Of a stretch of DNA of 64,000 bases, positions 24,844 to 33,316 are shown one piece after another (position 1 is the first letter of the stretch; every line of letters starts with the position of its first letter). Position numbers and translations under genes: made by a program. The notes below the pieces were generated by a model. The model had not been told where the DNA came from and ran no database searches. It saw nothing but the letters and a program-made list of their open reading frames with translations. The stretch is from Micromonospora luteifusca (GTDB taxonomy: Bacteria; Actinomycetota; Actinomycetes; Mycobacteriales; Micromonosporaceae): positions 806,001-870,000 of the forward strand of contig NZ_JAFBBP010000001.1 in assembly GCF_016907275.1 (NCBI RefSeq), in the 5' to 3' direction.

Positions 24844-27800
24844 TCACGGCGCGCTTGGCGAGGCGGTCGACGCGGCCGCCGGAGAGTCGGTGGTCGCAGG
24901 CGGATCGTCGTCGGGCTCGTCGAGCGCGACCTGGACCATCCGGGTGGGGAGCCCTCGGCGTACCAGGGCCCCACGCCCGGGCACGCGCGACGCTGCCTTC
25001 TCGGTCCCGAGCAGCGCGCCCTCGCGCGGATCGCCGGAGAGGATGAGCCCGCCGCCGCCGAGTTCCTTGACCCGGCCGTAGAGCGCGTCGCCCACCTGGG
25101 TCCGGCCGCTGCCGGAGACGCGGCGGGCGAGCACGACGTGGAAGCCGATGTCGCGGGCGTGCGGAATGAACTCGACCAGGGGCTGGAGCGGCGACTGAGC
25201 CCCGCCGCCGACGAGGTCGTAGTCGTCGACGACGAGATAGATCTCCGGCCCCTCCCACCAGCTGCGTGCCCGCAGTTCCTCGGCCGTGACGGTCGGCGGC
25301 GGCATCCGCTCCCGCAGCTTCTCGGCGACCTGCTGCGCGTAGGCGCGGGTCGTCTGCGCGTCCGCGCCGTACGCGCCGAGGTGGCTCGCCGGCACGATGC
25401 CGAGCAGCGACCGCCGGTAGTCGACCAGCACGACCCGCGCCTCCCAGCCGGTCTGTCGGTCGATCAGGTTCCGCAGCCAGGTCCGGAGGAACACGCTCTT
25501 GCCCGCGCCCGTGTCGCCGAGGACCAGGAAGTGCGGGTCGTCCGCGACGAGGTCGAGGCTGACCGGCGCGATCTCCGGCTCGCCGATACCGATCGGCACC
25601 GCTGACGGCGCTTCGCCGTCGGCGCTCAGCTCGTGCCGGTGGATCCGCTCGGGCAGCATTCGGACCGCGGGCGCCGGCCGGGCGAGCCAGGCGGGGCCCA
25701 CCTTCGCCAGGATGTCCTGCTGGGCCTCGCGCAGCCCCTCGTCGGTGTCCCGGCCGTCGACGCGCGGCAGCACCACCTGGCCGTACACGCCGGGCGGGCA
25801 GAGCAGCCGGCCCGGCAGTCCCGCCGGCATGGCCTGCGCCATGCGACGGTTGATGTCCGACTCGTTGTAGTCGTTGAGCCGCAGCTCCAGTCGGGTGCCG
25901 ATGCTCTCGCGCAGCGGCGGACGAATCTCCACCCACCGGTTCGTGGTGAGCACCAGGTGAACGCCGACGCCGAGGCCCCGGGAGGCGATCTCGGTGAGGA
26001 TCGGATCCAGGTTCTCGATTTCGGTACGCAGCGCGCCCCAGTTGTCGACGACGAGGAAGACGTCCGCAGCGCGCAGCCCGTCCGGCAACCGCCCCGAGTC
26101 GCGCCGCGCCCGGAACTCGTCGACCGAGTCGATGCCGAGTTCGCGGAACAACCTCTCCCGGCCGACGATGAGCGCGCGGGTGTCGGCCAGTATCCGGCCC
26201 ACCATCTCGTGGTCCATCCGGCCGGCCACACCGCCGACGTGCGGGGCGGCGGCGAGGGGGTGGAGTGTCTCGCCGCCGAAGTCGATGCAGTAGAACTGCG
26301 CCTCGGCCGGCGTGTGGGTGAGGATGGTCGACAGGATGAGGCTGCGCAGCAGCGTGCTGCGGCCGGAGCGCGGCGCCCCGACCACGGCGAGGTTGCCGTG
26401 CGGTCCGCCGAACTCGACCAGCAGCGGCTCCTGCGCCTGCTGCGACGGCAGGTCGACTACGCCGATCGGGATCCGTAGTTGGCCCGCGACCGGCCACATG
26501 TTCGCCGACAGCCCGCGCCCGGACTCGACGGCGACCGGTCCGAGCAGCGAGTCGAGCGGTACGGCGCGCGGCAGCGGCGGGAGCCACACCTGCCGCGCGG
26601 GGGTGCCGAGGCTCTTGAGCCGATCGACGATGACACCCAGCTCGGTGGGACCGTCCGTGGCGACGACCGACTTCTCCCGGGGCTCCTCCTCGGACAGGTC
26701 CGCCCGCCCGAGCCCGCGCAGGTCATACGGCACGATGGAGGCTGGCGGCTCCTGTGCGCGTTCCTCGGGCGCGACGAACGGCGAGGAGACATGCGCCACC
26801 CGGAACCGCCGGTAGATCGACTCGTCCACCTTGAAGTACGCCGAGCCCGGAATCGGCGGCAGCCGGTACGCGTCCGTGGTGCCGATGACGGTGCGGCTCT
26901 CCTGCGCGCTGAACGTACGCAGGCAGATCCGGTACGACAGGTGCGAGTCCAACCCGCGCAGTCGGCCCTCCTCCAGCCGCTGGGTGGAGAACAGGAGATG
27001 CATGCCGAGGCTGCGGCCGACGCGTCCGATCTGAACGAACAGGTCGACGAACTCGTGATAGGCGGAGAGCAGCTCGGCGAACTCGTCGATGATGATGAGC
27101 AGGTAGGGCATCGGCTCCAGCGGCTCGCCGTTCGGGCCGGGCTCACCGAGTGCGCGTTTGCGGTGATAGTCGCGGATCGAGTCGACGTTGCCGGCGGCCC
27201 GCAGCAACTGCTGCCGGTGCTGCTGCTCGCCGACCAGCGCCGACCGTACCCGGTCGATCAACGCCGCGTCGTCGGCCAGGTTTGTGATCATTCCTGCCAC
27301 GTGCGGCAGCTCGGCGAGCGGCGCGAACGTGGCGCCACCCTTGAAGTCGACCACGACCAGGCTGAGCAGCTCCGGCGGGTGGGTGACCGCGAGGCCGGCG
27401 ACCAGCGTACGCAGCAGCTCGCTCTTGCCGGAGCCGGTGGCGCCCACGATGAGCCCGTGCGGCCCGGAACCGCCCTGCGCCGACTCCTTGATGTCCAGTA
27501 CGACGGCGTGCCCGTCGCCGTCCGTGCCGATCGGCACCTTCAACAACCGCTCGGGGGTCATGCCGTCCCAGAGCGAGCTGAGCACGCCGTCCACACCGCG
27601 CCCGCTGAGCAGCGTCTCCAGCATCGACACCGTCCGGGCGAGCACCTGCTCCTGCTCGTCGGTGAGCATGAGCGGGGTGAGGGCGCGGGCGATGAGTTCC
27701 GCCATGGCCGGGCTGAGCAGGTCGGCCGACGAGTTCTCGCCGGCCGCCGCGCCGGCACCGGTCCGGCCGGTGAGTTTCAGCCCGCCGTCCTCGGCGATGG

Positions 27801-28914
27801 TCACCCGCAGGTCGACGCGGCCCGGTTCGTCGACCTCCCGCTGACCAAGGAAGACCAGCGTGATGCCGAGCTGCGGTCCGGCGGCCTCCAGCAGCGAACG
27901 CAGCAGCGGCGAACGCCCCCACTCCGACACCGGGTCGAACGCGGTGAACAGCACGACGAGCCGCTGCTGCTGCGGGGCCGCGCCGCGGTCGAAGCTCGCC
28001 TGGACCCGCCGCGCGGCGAGCTGCTCCGCGCGTCGGCGCAGCTCGCGCTCCAGGAAGTCGGCCAAGCCACCGGGCTGGGTAGCGATCAACGGGATCGCCC
28101 CCGCCCGGCGCCGGGACTCGGGTTCAAACGTGTGCGGCAGCCACTTCGCCCACTCCCATGCCGCGCCATCGGGCGTCTCGACCGCCACCAGCACGTCGTC
28201 GGGGGCGTGCATGACGCCGAGCTGGCAGAGCATCGCCCGGCCGAGGGCCGCCACGTCGTCCGGCGCCCCGACGAGGCTGACCACGCCCGCCGAGCCGAGG
28301 TCGACGGGGATGGGCTGCCGGCCGACCTTGCCCAGCGAGTCCACGAGCCGGCGGGCGGACCGCATGGAGTCCCAGTCGTAGTCGGCGAGCGGGTCCAGCC
28401 GGGTGCCGATCTGCATCGGTGTCGACAGCTCGGCGTCGCCCAGGCCGATGCGGACGTGGAGGAAGTCCGGGTCGGACTGCCGCCGTTCCCACACCCGGCG
28501 GCCGTTGTTGGCGATCGCCAGCAACCGGTCCGGCTCCGGGTGCGCCCAGGCGCCCAGCATGCGCTGCGTCGAGGCGACCTGCCGGGCGCTGGTCCGTACG
28601 TCCATCAGCAGCGCGCGGTACCGGGCCCGCTGGCGTAGCAGCGACCGGCGCTCGTTGTGTTTGTTCTGCACCCGCGACGCGATCGTGGCGGCGAACGACA
28701 CCACCGCGAAGATGATCGCGAGGGCGATCAGCATGGGTCGGCCGTACGAGACCATGTAGGCCGCGATGCCGAGGCTGCTCAGCAGCGGCAGCAGCAGGGT
28801 GAGCAGGCCGGCGTTGCTCTGCTTGACCTCCGGCGGCGCCGGCAGGACCACTTTGTCGGCGGGGGCCGGCGGCGGCGCGAACCGGGCCGGACGGTGGAAC
28901 GAGATGCGGGACAC
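24844..28914 (-). CDS. eccC: EccC, FtsK/SpoIIIE-type T7SS motor ATPase
   Basis: 1356 aa, GTG start with AGGAG six bases upstream and nine bases after the EccA-like stop. Two membrane helices near the N-terminus (about 36-85), a DUF-like cytoplasmic stalk, then three FtsK-type ATPase domains in one chain, equal to mycobacterial EccCa plus EccCb. ATPase 1 has GATGSGKS with Lys497 and VVVDFKGG. ATPase 2 reads GAPRSGRST, with Arg852 where Walker A has Lys. ATPase 3 has GDTGAGKS with Lys1139 and VVDDYD. ATPase 1 is the catalytic driver in studied EccC proteins and the C-terminal ATPases bind substrate signals, so a degenerate ATPase 2 is tolerable. It heads the segment encoding the WXG100 pair and EccD. 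Confidence 0.95.
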   Translation of the reverse strand: MSRISFHRPARFAPPPAPADKVVLPAPPEVKQSNAGLLTLLLPLLSSLGIAAYMVSYGRPMLIALAIIFAVVSFAATIASRVQNKHNERRSLLRQRARYRALLMDVRTSARQVASTQRMLGAWAHPEPDRLLAIANNGRRVWERRQSDPDFLHVRIGLGDAELSTPMQIGTRLDPLADYDWDSMRSARRLVDSLGKVGRQPIPVDLGSAGVVSLVGAPDDVAALGRAMLCQLGVMHAPDDVLVAVETPDGAAWEWAKWLPHTFEPESRRRAGAIPLIATQPGGLADFLERELRRRAEQLAARRVQASFDRGAAPQQQRLVVLFTAFDPVSEWGRSPLLRSLLEAAGPQLGITLVFLGQREVDEPGRVDLRVTIAEDGGLKLTGRTGAGAAAGENSSADLLSPAMAELIARALTPLMLTDEQEQVLARTVSMLETLLSGRGVDGVLSSLWDGMTPERLLKVPIGTDGDGHAVVLDIKESAQGGSGPHGLIVGATGSGKSELLRTLVAGLAVTHPPELLSLVVVDFKGGATFAPLAELPHVAGMITNLADDAALIDRVRSALVGEQQHRQQLLRAAGNVDSIRDYHRKRALGEPGPNGEPLEPMPYLLIIIDEFAELLSAYHEFVDLFVQIGRVGRSLGMHLLFSTQRLEEGRLRGLDSHLSYRICLRTFSAQESRTVIGTTDAYRLPPIPGSAYFKVDESIYRRFRVAHVSSPFVAPEERAQEPPASIVPYDLRGLGRADLSEEEPREKSVVATDGPTELGVIVDRLKSLGTPARQVWLPPLPRAVPLDSLLGPVAVESGRGLSANMWPVAGQLRIPIGVVDLPSQQAQEPLLVEFGGPHGNLAVVGAPRSGRSTLLRSLILSTILTHTPAEAQFYCIDFGGETLHPLAAAPHVGGVAGRMDHEMVGRILADTRALIVGRERLFRELGIDSVDEFRARRDSGRLPDGLRAADVFLVVDNWGALRTEIENLDPILTEIASRGLGVGVHLVLTTNRWVEIRPPLRESIGTRLELRLNDYNESDINRRMAQAMPAGLPGRLLCPPGVYGQVVLPRVDGRDTDEGLREAQQDILAKVGPAWLARPAPAVRMLPERIHRHELSADGEAPSAVPIGIGEPEIAPVSLDLVADDPHFLVLGDTGAGKSVFLRTWLRNLIDRQTGWEARVVLVDYRRSLLGIVPASHLGAYGADAQTTRAYAQQVAEKLRERMPPPTVTAEELRARSWWEGPEIYLVVDDYDLVGGGAQSPLQPLVEFIPHARDIGFHVVLARRVSGSGRTQVGDALYGRVKELGGGGLILSGDPREGALLGTEKAASRVPGRGALVRRGLPTRMVQVALDEPDDDPPATTDSPAAASTASPSAP

Positions 28915-28923
28915 CAGTTGCTC

Positions 28924-31668
28924 CTAGGGCGCGCCGGTCAGGTCGATCAGGTCCTCAGGTTCGAGGGCGGTCAGCTGCGCGGTGGTGGGCGCGGCGAGGT
29001 CGGCGATCCGGGCGGCGTGCCGTTCGGTCATGCGCTGGAACACGCCTCGGGCGAAGCGCCCGTTGCCGAAGCCCTCGCCGCGGTCCGCGACGTCGACGTA
29101 TTGGCGCAGACTCTCAACCGCCTCGGGGGTGAGGTGGTACTCGTGGTCGGCGGCCTGGTGCCGCACGATGCTCACCAGCTCATCGGTGGTGTAGTCGTCG
29201 AAGGTCAGCGTCCGGGAGAACCGCGACGCCAGGCCGGGGTTCGTGTTGACGAACCGGGTCATCTCGGATGGGTATCCGGCGACGATGACGACGACCTCCT
29301 CGCGGTGGTCCTCCATCAGCTTCACGAGTGTGGCAATGGCCTCGTGGCCGAAGTCCATGGTGTTGCCGTCGGGGACCAGCGCGTACGCCTCGTCGATGAA
29401 GAGCACCCCGTGCAGTGCCCGCCGGAAGGCGGCCTGAGTCTTCGGCGCGGTGTGCCCGACGTACTCGCCGACCAGGGTGGAGCGGTCCGCCTCCACGAGG
29501 TGACCGCTGCCGAGCATGCCGAGGGCGCGCAGGATGCGCCCGTAGAGCCGGGCCACCGTCGTCTTGCCCGTGCCCGGGTTGCCGGCGAACACCAGGTGGC
29601 GGGAGAGCGGCGGAGGGCTGAGTCCCGCCTCGCGGCGGCGCCGCACCATCTGCATCAGCTTCACGAGTGAGCCGACGTCCTGCTTGACCTTCTCCAGCCC
29701 GACGAGCCGGTCGAGCTGCGCGAGCAGGTCCGGCAGTTCGTCGGCGTCGGCCGGATCCGGCTTGCCCCCGCGCGCGGGGGGCCGCCCGACGTCCCCGGCG
29801 TGCCCGAGGGCCACCCGTCGTACCCGGGACCCGCCGTCCTCGGCCGGCATCGTGGCGGTGCCGACGTCCGCGCTGGTGCACTGGTCGAACGTCGGCGTCG
29901 CCCCCTCGACGAGGGTCAGGTCCTCCTCCACGTCGTGCACGTGGCAGCGGCGCAGCACCGGCGCCGCGCCGGCACCGACGTACAGGGCCGGATAGCCGGT
30001 GGCCGAGATGTCGACGTCCTCGACGGTCCCGCCCGCGTCGGCGCCCAGGTACACCCCGTTCTTCTTGCAGTTGGTCACCGTGCAGGCCCGGATCGACGGG
30101 TCCGCGCCGGTCCAGACCACCACGCCGGTGCCGCCGCAGCGCTCGATCTCGCAGCCGTCGACCACCGGGGCCGCACCGGCGTCCACGAACACGCCAGCGC
30201 CGCCGCACGCGCTGATCCTGGTGTGCCGTACGGTCGGGCCGCTCCCCTTCGCCACCTCGACGCCGGTCTGCCCGATGTCGCTGATCACGCAGTGCTCGAT
30301 CAGTGGTCGGTGCGGGGTGTCGAGGCGCAGCCCGACCTCGCTCTCGGAGATCGTGACGTGGCGCAGGTGTGCGTCGCCGGTGTCCTCCACCGTCACGCCC
30401 CGCTGCCGGGCGCGCTCGACGCGGCCGCCCTCGACCCGCACCAACGCCCCGCCGGTCACCCGGACACCGCACTCCGAGGTGTCGGCGACCACGCAGTCGG
30501 CGAGCCCGGCGATCGCCGTACCCCCGAGGTGGACGGCGGTGTACGTGGTCTGCCGCACCGTGGTGTCGCGCAGCACCGCGCGCGCCTCGCCCGCCAGGTA
30601 GACGCCGTTGGCGCCGGTGTCCACGACCGTACCGCCCTCGATCCGGGCCTGCGCGCTGCCGAGCAGCGCGACACCGGTGCTGCGGGTCCGCACCACGTGC
30701 GTGCCGGTCATCGCCAGGCGCACCTCACCGCTCGCGATCACGCCCGCGTCGGCGGCCGTGTCGATGCGGCAGTCGCGCAGGTCGGCGTTGGCCGGACCCG
30801 CGAGGGATACGGCGGTGCCACCGGTCCGCTCGAACACGCAGCGCTCCAGCCGGATCCCGCCGGGCTCGTCCGCGCCGGTCGCCGGCGTGTCGAGCAGCGG
30901 CCGGGCCGGCAGCGGGTCGGGCCACCAGCCGACGGCGAATTGCGCGCTGCCGCTCGCACGCACCGCGTCGCCGTCGTTGTCGAAGAACTGGCTGTCGCGC
31001 ACGACCGCCGACGCCTCACCTTCGACGAGCAGCGCGGCCGTCGCGGTGTGCGAGAGCTCCACCCGGTCCAGCTCGACGGAGGCGGCGTCGCGCAGGTGCA
31101 GACCCGCACCGCTCACCTCGCGCACCGCCGTGCCGGAGAGCACCACGCGGGCACCTCCACGGAGTACGAGGCCCGTGCCTTCCACGTCGTGGACCGCGCC
31201 GCCGACGAGCCGCGCCTGGGCCGAGTCGGCGACGTCGACGCCAGCGCCGACGGTCCCGGCGACCGTGCAGTCGCGCAGGGTGGCGCTCGCACGGCCGGTC
31301 ACCTCGACGAACCCGCCCCGGACCTCGCAGCCCTCCAGCGACAGGGCTCCCGAGGTGACGGCGACCGCTGGCCGGCCGCGCCCCTGCGCCACCAAGCGCA
31401 GGCCCTGTACGGTCGCCGTGCCGCCCCGGACCACGAGCGCCGGTCCCTCGGCGGGCGCGATCTCGACCTGGCCGCCCGCCTCAGCGATGATCCGCACGGT
31501 GCGTTCGAGGATCAGGCTCTCCCCGTAGCGGCCGGCGGCCACCGAGACCACTGCGCCGTCCCCCGCCGCCCGGACCGCCGCACCGATGGTCCGGTGCCGG
31601 CCCCAGCCCTTCGCACCGACCCGCTCGATCCGGGCCGGTGCGGTTCCGACCCCGCCACGCTCCGTCAC
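28924..31668 (-). CDS. EccA-like AAA+ ATPase fused to a parallel beta-helix domain
   Basis: 914 aa. The GTG at 31668 overlaps the preceding stop by four bases (GTGA), indicating coupled translation; a start at 31686 is less likely. The first 600 or so residues are right-handed beta-helix (NosD/pectate-lyase-like) repeats, with recurring strands such as VRGGTATVQGLRL, ATLRDCTVAG and VEGGRVERARQ. The C-terminal 300 residues are a CbxX/CfqX-type AAA+ domain: GNPGTGKTT (Lys702), VLFIDEAYAL, sensor region and arginine finger region SRFSR. Mycobacterial EccA has the same AAA+ domain but an N-terminal TPR domain and acts on substrates or chaperones in the cytosol. Here the TPR is replaced by a beta-helix, so substrate choice probably differs. 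No signal peptide is present. Confidence 0.88.
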   Translation of the reverse strand: MTERGGVGTAPARIERVGAKGWGRHRTIGAAVRAAGDGAVVSVAAGRYGESLILERTVRIIAEAGGQVEIAPAEGPALVVRGGTATVQGLRLVAQGRGRPAVAVTSGALSLEGCEVRGGFVEVTGRASATLRDCTVAGTVGAGVDVADSAQARLVGGAVHDVEGTGLVLRGGARVVLSGTAVREVSGAGLHLRDAASVELDRVELSHTATAALLVEGEASAVVRDSQFFDNDGDAVRASGSAQFAVGWWPDPLPARPLLDTPATGADEPGGIRLERCVFERTGGTAVSLAGPANADLRDCRIDTAADAGVIASGEVRLAMTGTHVVRTRSTGVALLGSAQARIEGGTVVDTGANGVYLAGEARAVLRDTTVRQTTYTAVHLGGTAIAGLADCVVADTSECGVRVTGGALVRVEGGRVERARQRGVTVEDTGDAHLRHVTISESEVGLRLDTPHRPLIEHCVISDIGQTGVEVAKGSGPTVRHTRISACGGAGVFVDAGAAPVVDGCEIERCGGTGVVVWTGADPSIRACTVTNCKKNGVYLGADAGGTVEDVDISATGYPALYVGAGAAPVLRRCHVHDVEEDLTLVEGATPTFDQCTSADVGTATMPAEDGGSRVRRVALGHAGDVGRPPARGGKPDPADADELPDLLAQLDRLVGLEKVKQDVGSLVKLMQMVRRRREAGLSPPPLSRHLVFAGNPGTGKTTVARLYGRILRALGMLGSGHLVEADRSTLVGEYVGHTAPKTQAAFRRALHGVLFIDEAYALVPDGNTMDFGHEAIATLVKLMEDHREEVVVIVAGYPSEMTRFVNTNPGLASRFSRTLTFDDYTTDELVSIVRHQAADHEYHLTPEAVESLRQYVDVADRGEGFGNGRFARGVFQRMTERHAARIADLAAPTTAQLTALEPEDLIDLTGAP

Positions 31669-32450
31669 TTGTCCGCCAGCCCGCACGTGATCCGCACCTG
31701 GGAGACGATGAGCCGTTCCCGGTCGCTGCCGGGCTTCCCACGCGTGTTCAGCCGTACGGTGAACTTGCCGTTGGTGACCGGGAACGCCCCGGCCGCCTGC
31801 CAGTCGCCGGATCGCGCCGCCTGGTTGAGCTGGAACGTTCCCTGGGACGCGCCGTCGCGGCCGGCGGTCACCGTGAACTGGGCCTTGGTGGCCGGTGTGA
31901 ACTCGTCGCCACTGATCTTCGGGGCGTAGACGGCCACCTCGCAGCGTTGGACGCCCGTGCCCGGGAGGAACGCCCAGACCAGCGACTGCGACGGGTCGTC
32001 GATGTTGGGGTCACTGCTCATCGGGACGGTCGTGAACGACCCCCGGCAACCGTCCGCGGCCCAGGCGCCGTCGCGCACCGTCGCCCATTCCGGCGTACGG
32101 CCCTTGGCCTCGAACGTGTGGTCCTCCGCGCTGCGACAGTCCCAACCGGTCACGGCCGTGTACGACGTCGGCCCGGTCTTGGCCGCCTGCGGCGTTCCCG
32201 CCGGTCGTGCCCCGCCGCCCTTGAACAGCCCCATCACCAGCCCGAAGAGCAGCGCGCCGATGACGGCTGTGGACGCCACGAGCAGCGCGGTGTGCGGCCG
32301 GGCCACGGGCCGGTCCGGGCTCGGTTGTGCCCGCGCGTGCTCGATGAACGCCCGGACGAACTCCAGGCGCTCCGCATGCGGCGCGGCGGGCGTTCCGTCC
32401 GGACGGCCCGCCGCCGGCGGCCCCATCGTCGACACGTCGCTACTTTCCAC
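31665..32450 (-). CDS. Single-pass membrane protein heading the T7SS core operon
   Basis: 261 aa, GTG start with GGGGAGA upstream. The N-terminal 50 residues are cytoplasmic and carry a short helix (RLEFVRAFIEHARAQ). One membrane helix follows (about residues 54-76, TALLVASTAVIGALLFGLVM), then a Gly/Pro linker and a compact outer domain (about 95-261) with four cysteines likely to form disulphides (in GWDCRS, DGCRG, QRCEV, ITCGL). Topology resembles one half of EccB or a secreted-face accessory factor, but length and sequence do not match EccB. Not recognised. Its stop overlaps the start of the EccA-like gene. Confidence 0.7.
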   Translation of the reverse strand: MESSDVSTMGPPAAGRPDGTPAAPHAERLEFVRAFIEHARAQPSPDRPVARPHTALLVASTAVIGALLFGLVMGLFKGGGARPAGTPQAAKTGPTSYTAVTGWDCRSAEDHTFEAKGRTPEWATVRDGAWAADGCRGSFTTVPMSSDPNIDDPSQSLVWAFLPGTGVQRCEVAVYAPKISGDEFTPATKAQFTVTAGRDGASQGTFQLNQAARSGDWQAAGAFPVTNGKFTVRLNTRGKPGSDRERLIVSQVRITCGLADK

Positions 32451-32536
32451 GCTCTCCCCGCACGTCGTCTCGTCTCAGCTCGTCGCGCCTTGATCGGCCT
32501 CACCCTGGCTGGTCACGCCGTGGATGCCGTGGCTCG

Positions 32537-33181
32537 TCATGCCGCCGGGAAGCGGCGGCCGCTGCTGGGCAGGTGACCGAGTTCGATCGCCATTCGCGTC
32601 AGCTCGGCCTTGTTTCCGGCGTTGAGCTTCGCCCGGATGCGCTTGGCGTACGTGTTGACCGTCGCCTCGGTGAGCCCCATCCGGCCGGCGATCTGGGCGT
32701 GGGTCAGGCCACGGGCGATCCACCGCAGCGTCTCCACCTCGCGGGGCGCCAGTCCGGCCGGATCGGCGTTCACGTTGCGCACCAGGTCCGCCTGGAACCG
32801 TTCCGTCAGCTCAGGGCAGACGTAGAAGCCCCCCTGCCCGACCGTGACCAGGGCGGCGACGATGACGTCTCCGTCCGAGTGACTCGCGACGTACCCACGG
32901 ACGCCGGCACGCAGCACCGCGCCGAACGTGAGCGGCCGTTCCCACGACGAGCTGACGACGGCCGGGCCGTGCCTGGCCAGCGACTCGATAACCGACAGCG
33001 CCGGGCCGCCGGGCCGCAACGACACGTCGAGGATGGAGACGTCGAACGTCGCGCCCGAGCGGTCCAGGTCCTCGACGCACCGGACCGAGGTGGCGACGGC
33101 GAGGCCAGGTGTCTCGGAGACGAACTTCTCCAGACCGGCACGTTTCACCGGATGGTCATCGATGATGGCGATGCCGAGCAT
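32537..33181 (-). CDS. Orphan NarL/LuxR-type response regulator with atypical receiver
   Basis: 214 aa. The ATG at 33181 is preceded by AGGAGGAG. The receiver domain (about 1-120) keeps the acidic pair in IIDDHP and the acceptor Asp in ILDVSL. The conserved Lys near GYV is missing (GYVASHSDG), which would alter or abolish phosphorylation-driven switching. The C-terminal LuxR helix-turn-helix (about 145-205) reads LAPREVETLRWIARGLTHAQ then TVNTYAKRIRAKLN, typical of the family. No histidine kinase gene is adjacent. It stands 86 bases upstream of the T7SS core operon in the same direction and is the obvious candidate regulator. Target sites are not known. Confidence 0.85.
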   Translation of the reverse strand: MLGIAIIDDHPVKRAGLEKFVSETPGLAVATSVRCVEDLDRSGATFDVSILDVSLRPGGPALSVIESLARHGPAVVSSSWERPLTFGAVLRAGVRGYVASHSDGDVIVAALVTVGQGGFYVCPELTERFQADLVRNVNADPAGLAPREVETLRWIARGLTHAQIAGRMGLTEATVNTYAKRIRAKLNAGNKAELTRMAIELGHLPSSGRRFPAA

Positions 33182-33316
33182 CTGCTCCTCCTGGTCAGGG
33201 CCGAACACCAGGGCAGTGCCCGTGGCGCGATGTTCACCCGGGCGCGAGACCCGGGTGCCCTGACAACGGAGCGGTCGGGCGGTCTGTTCAACCAGAATCG
33301 AGGCTTCCTCCGACTA

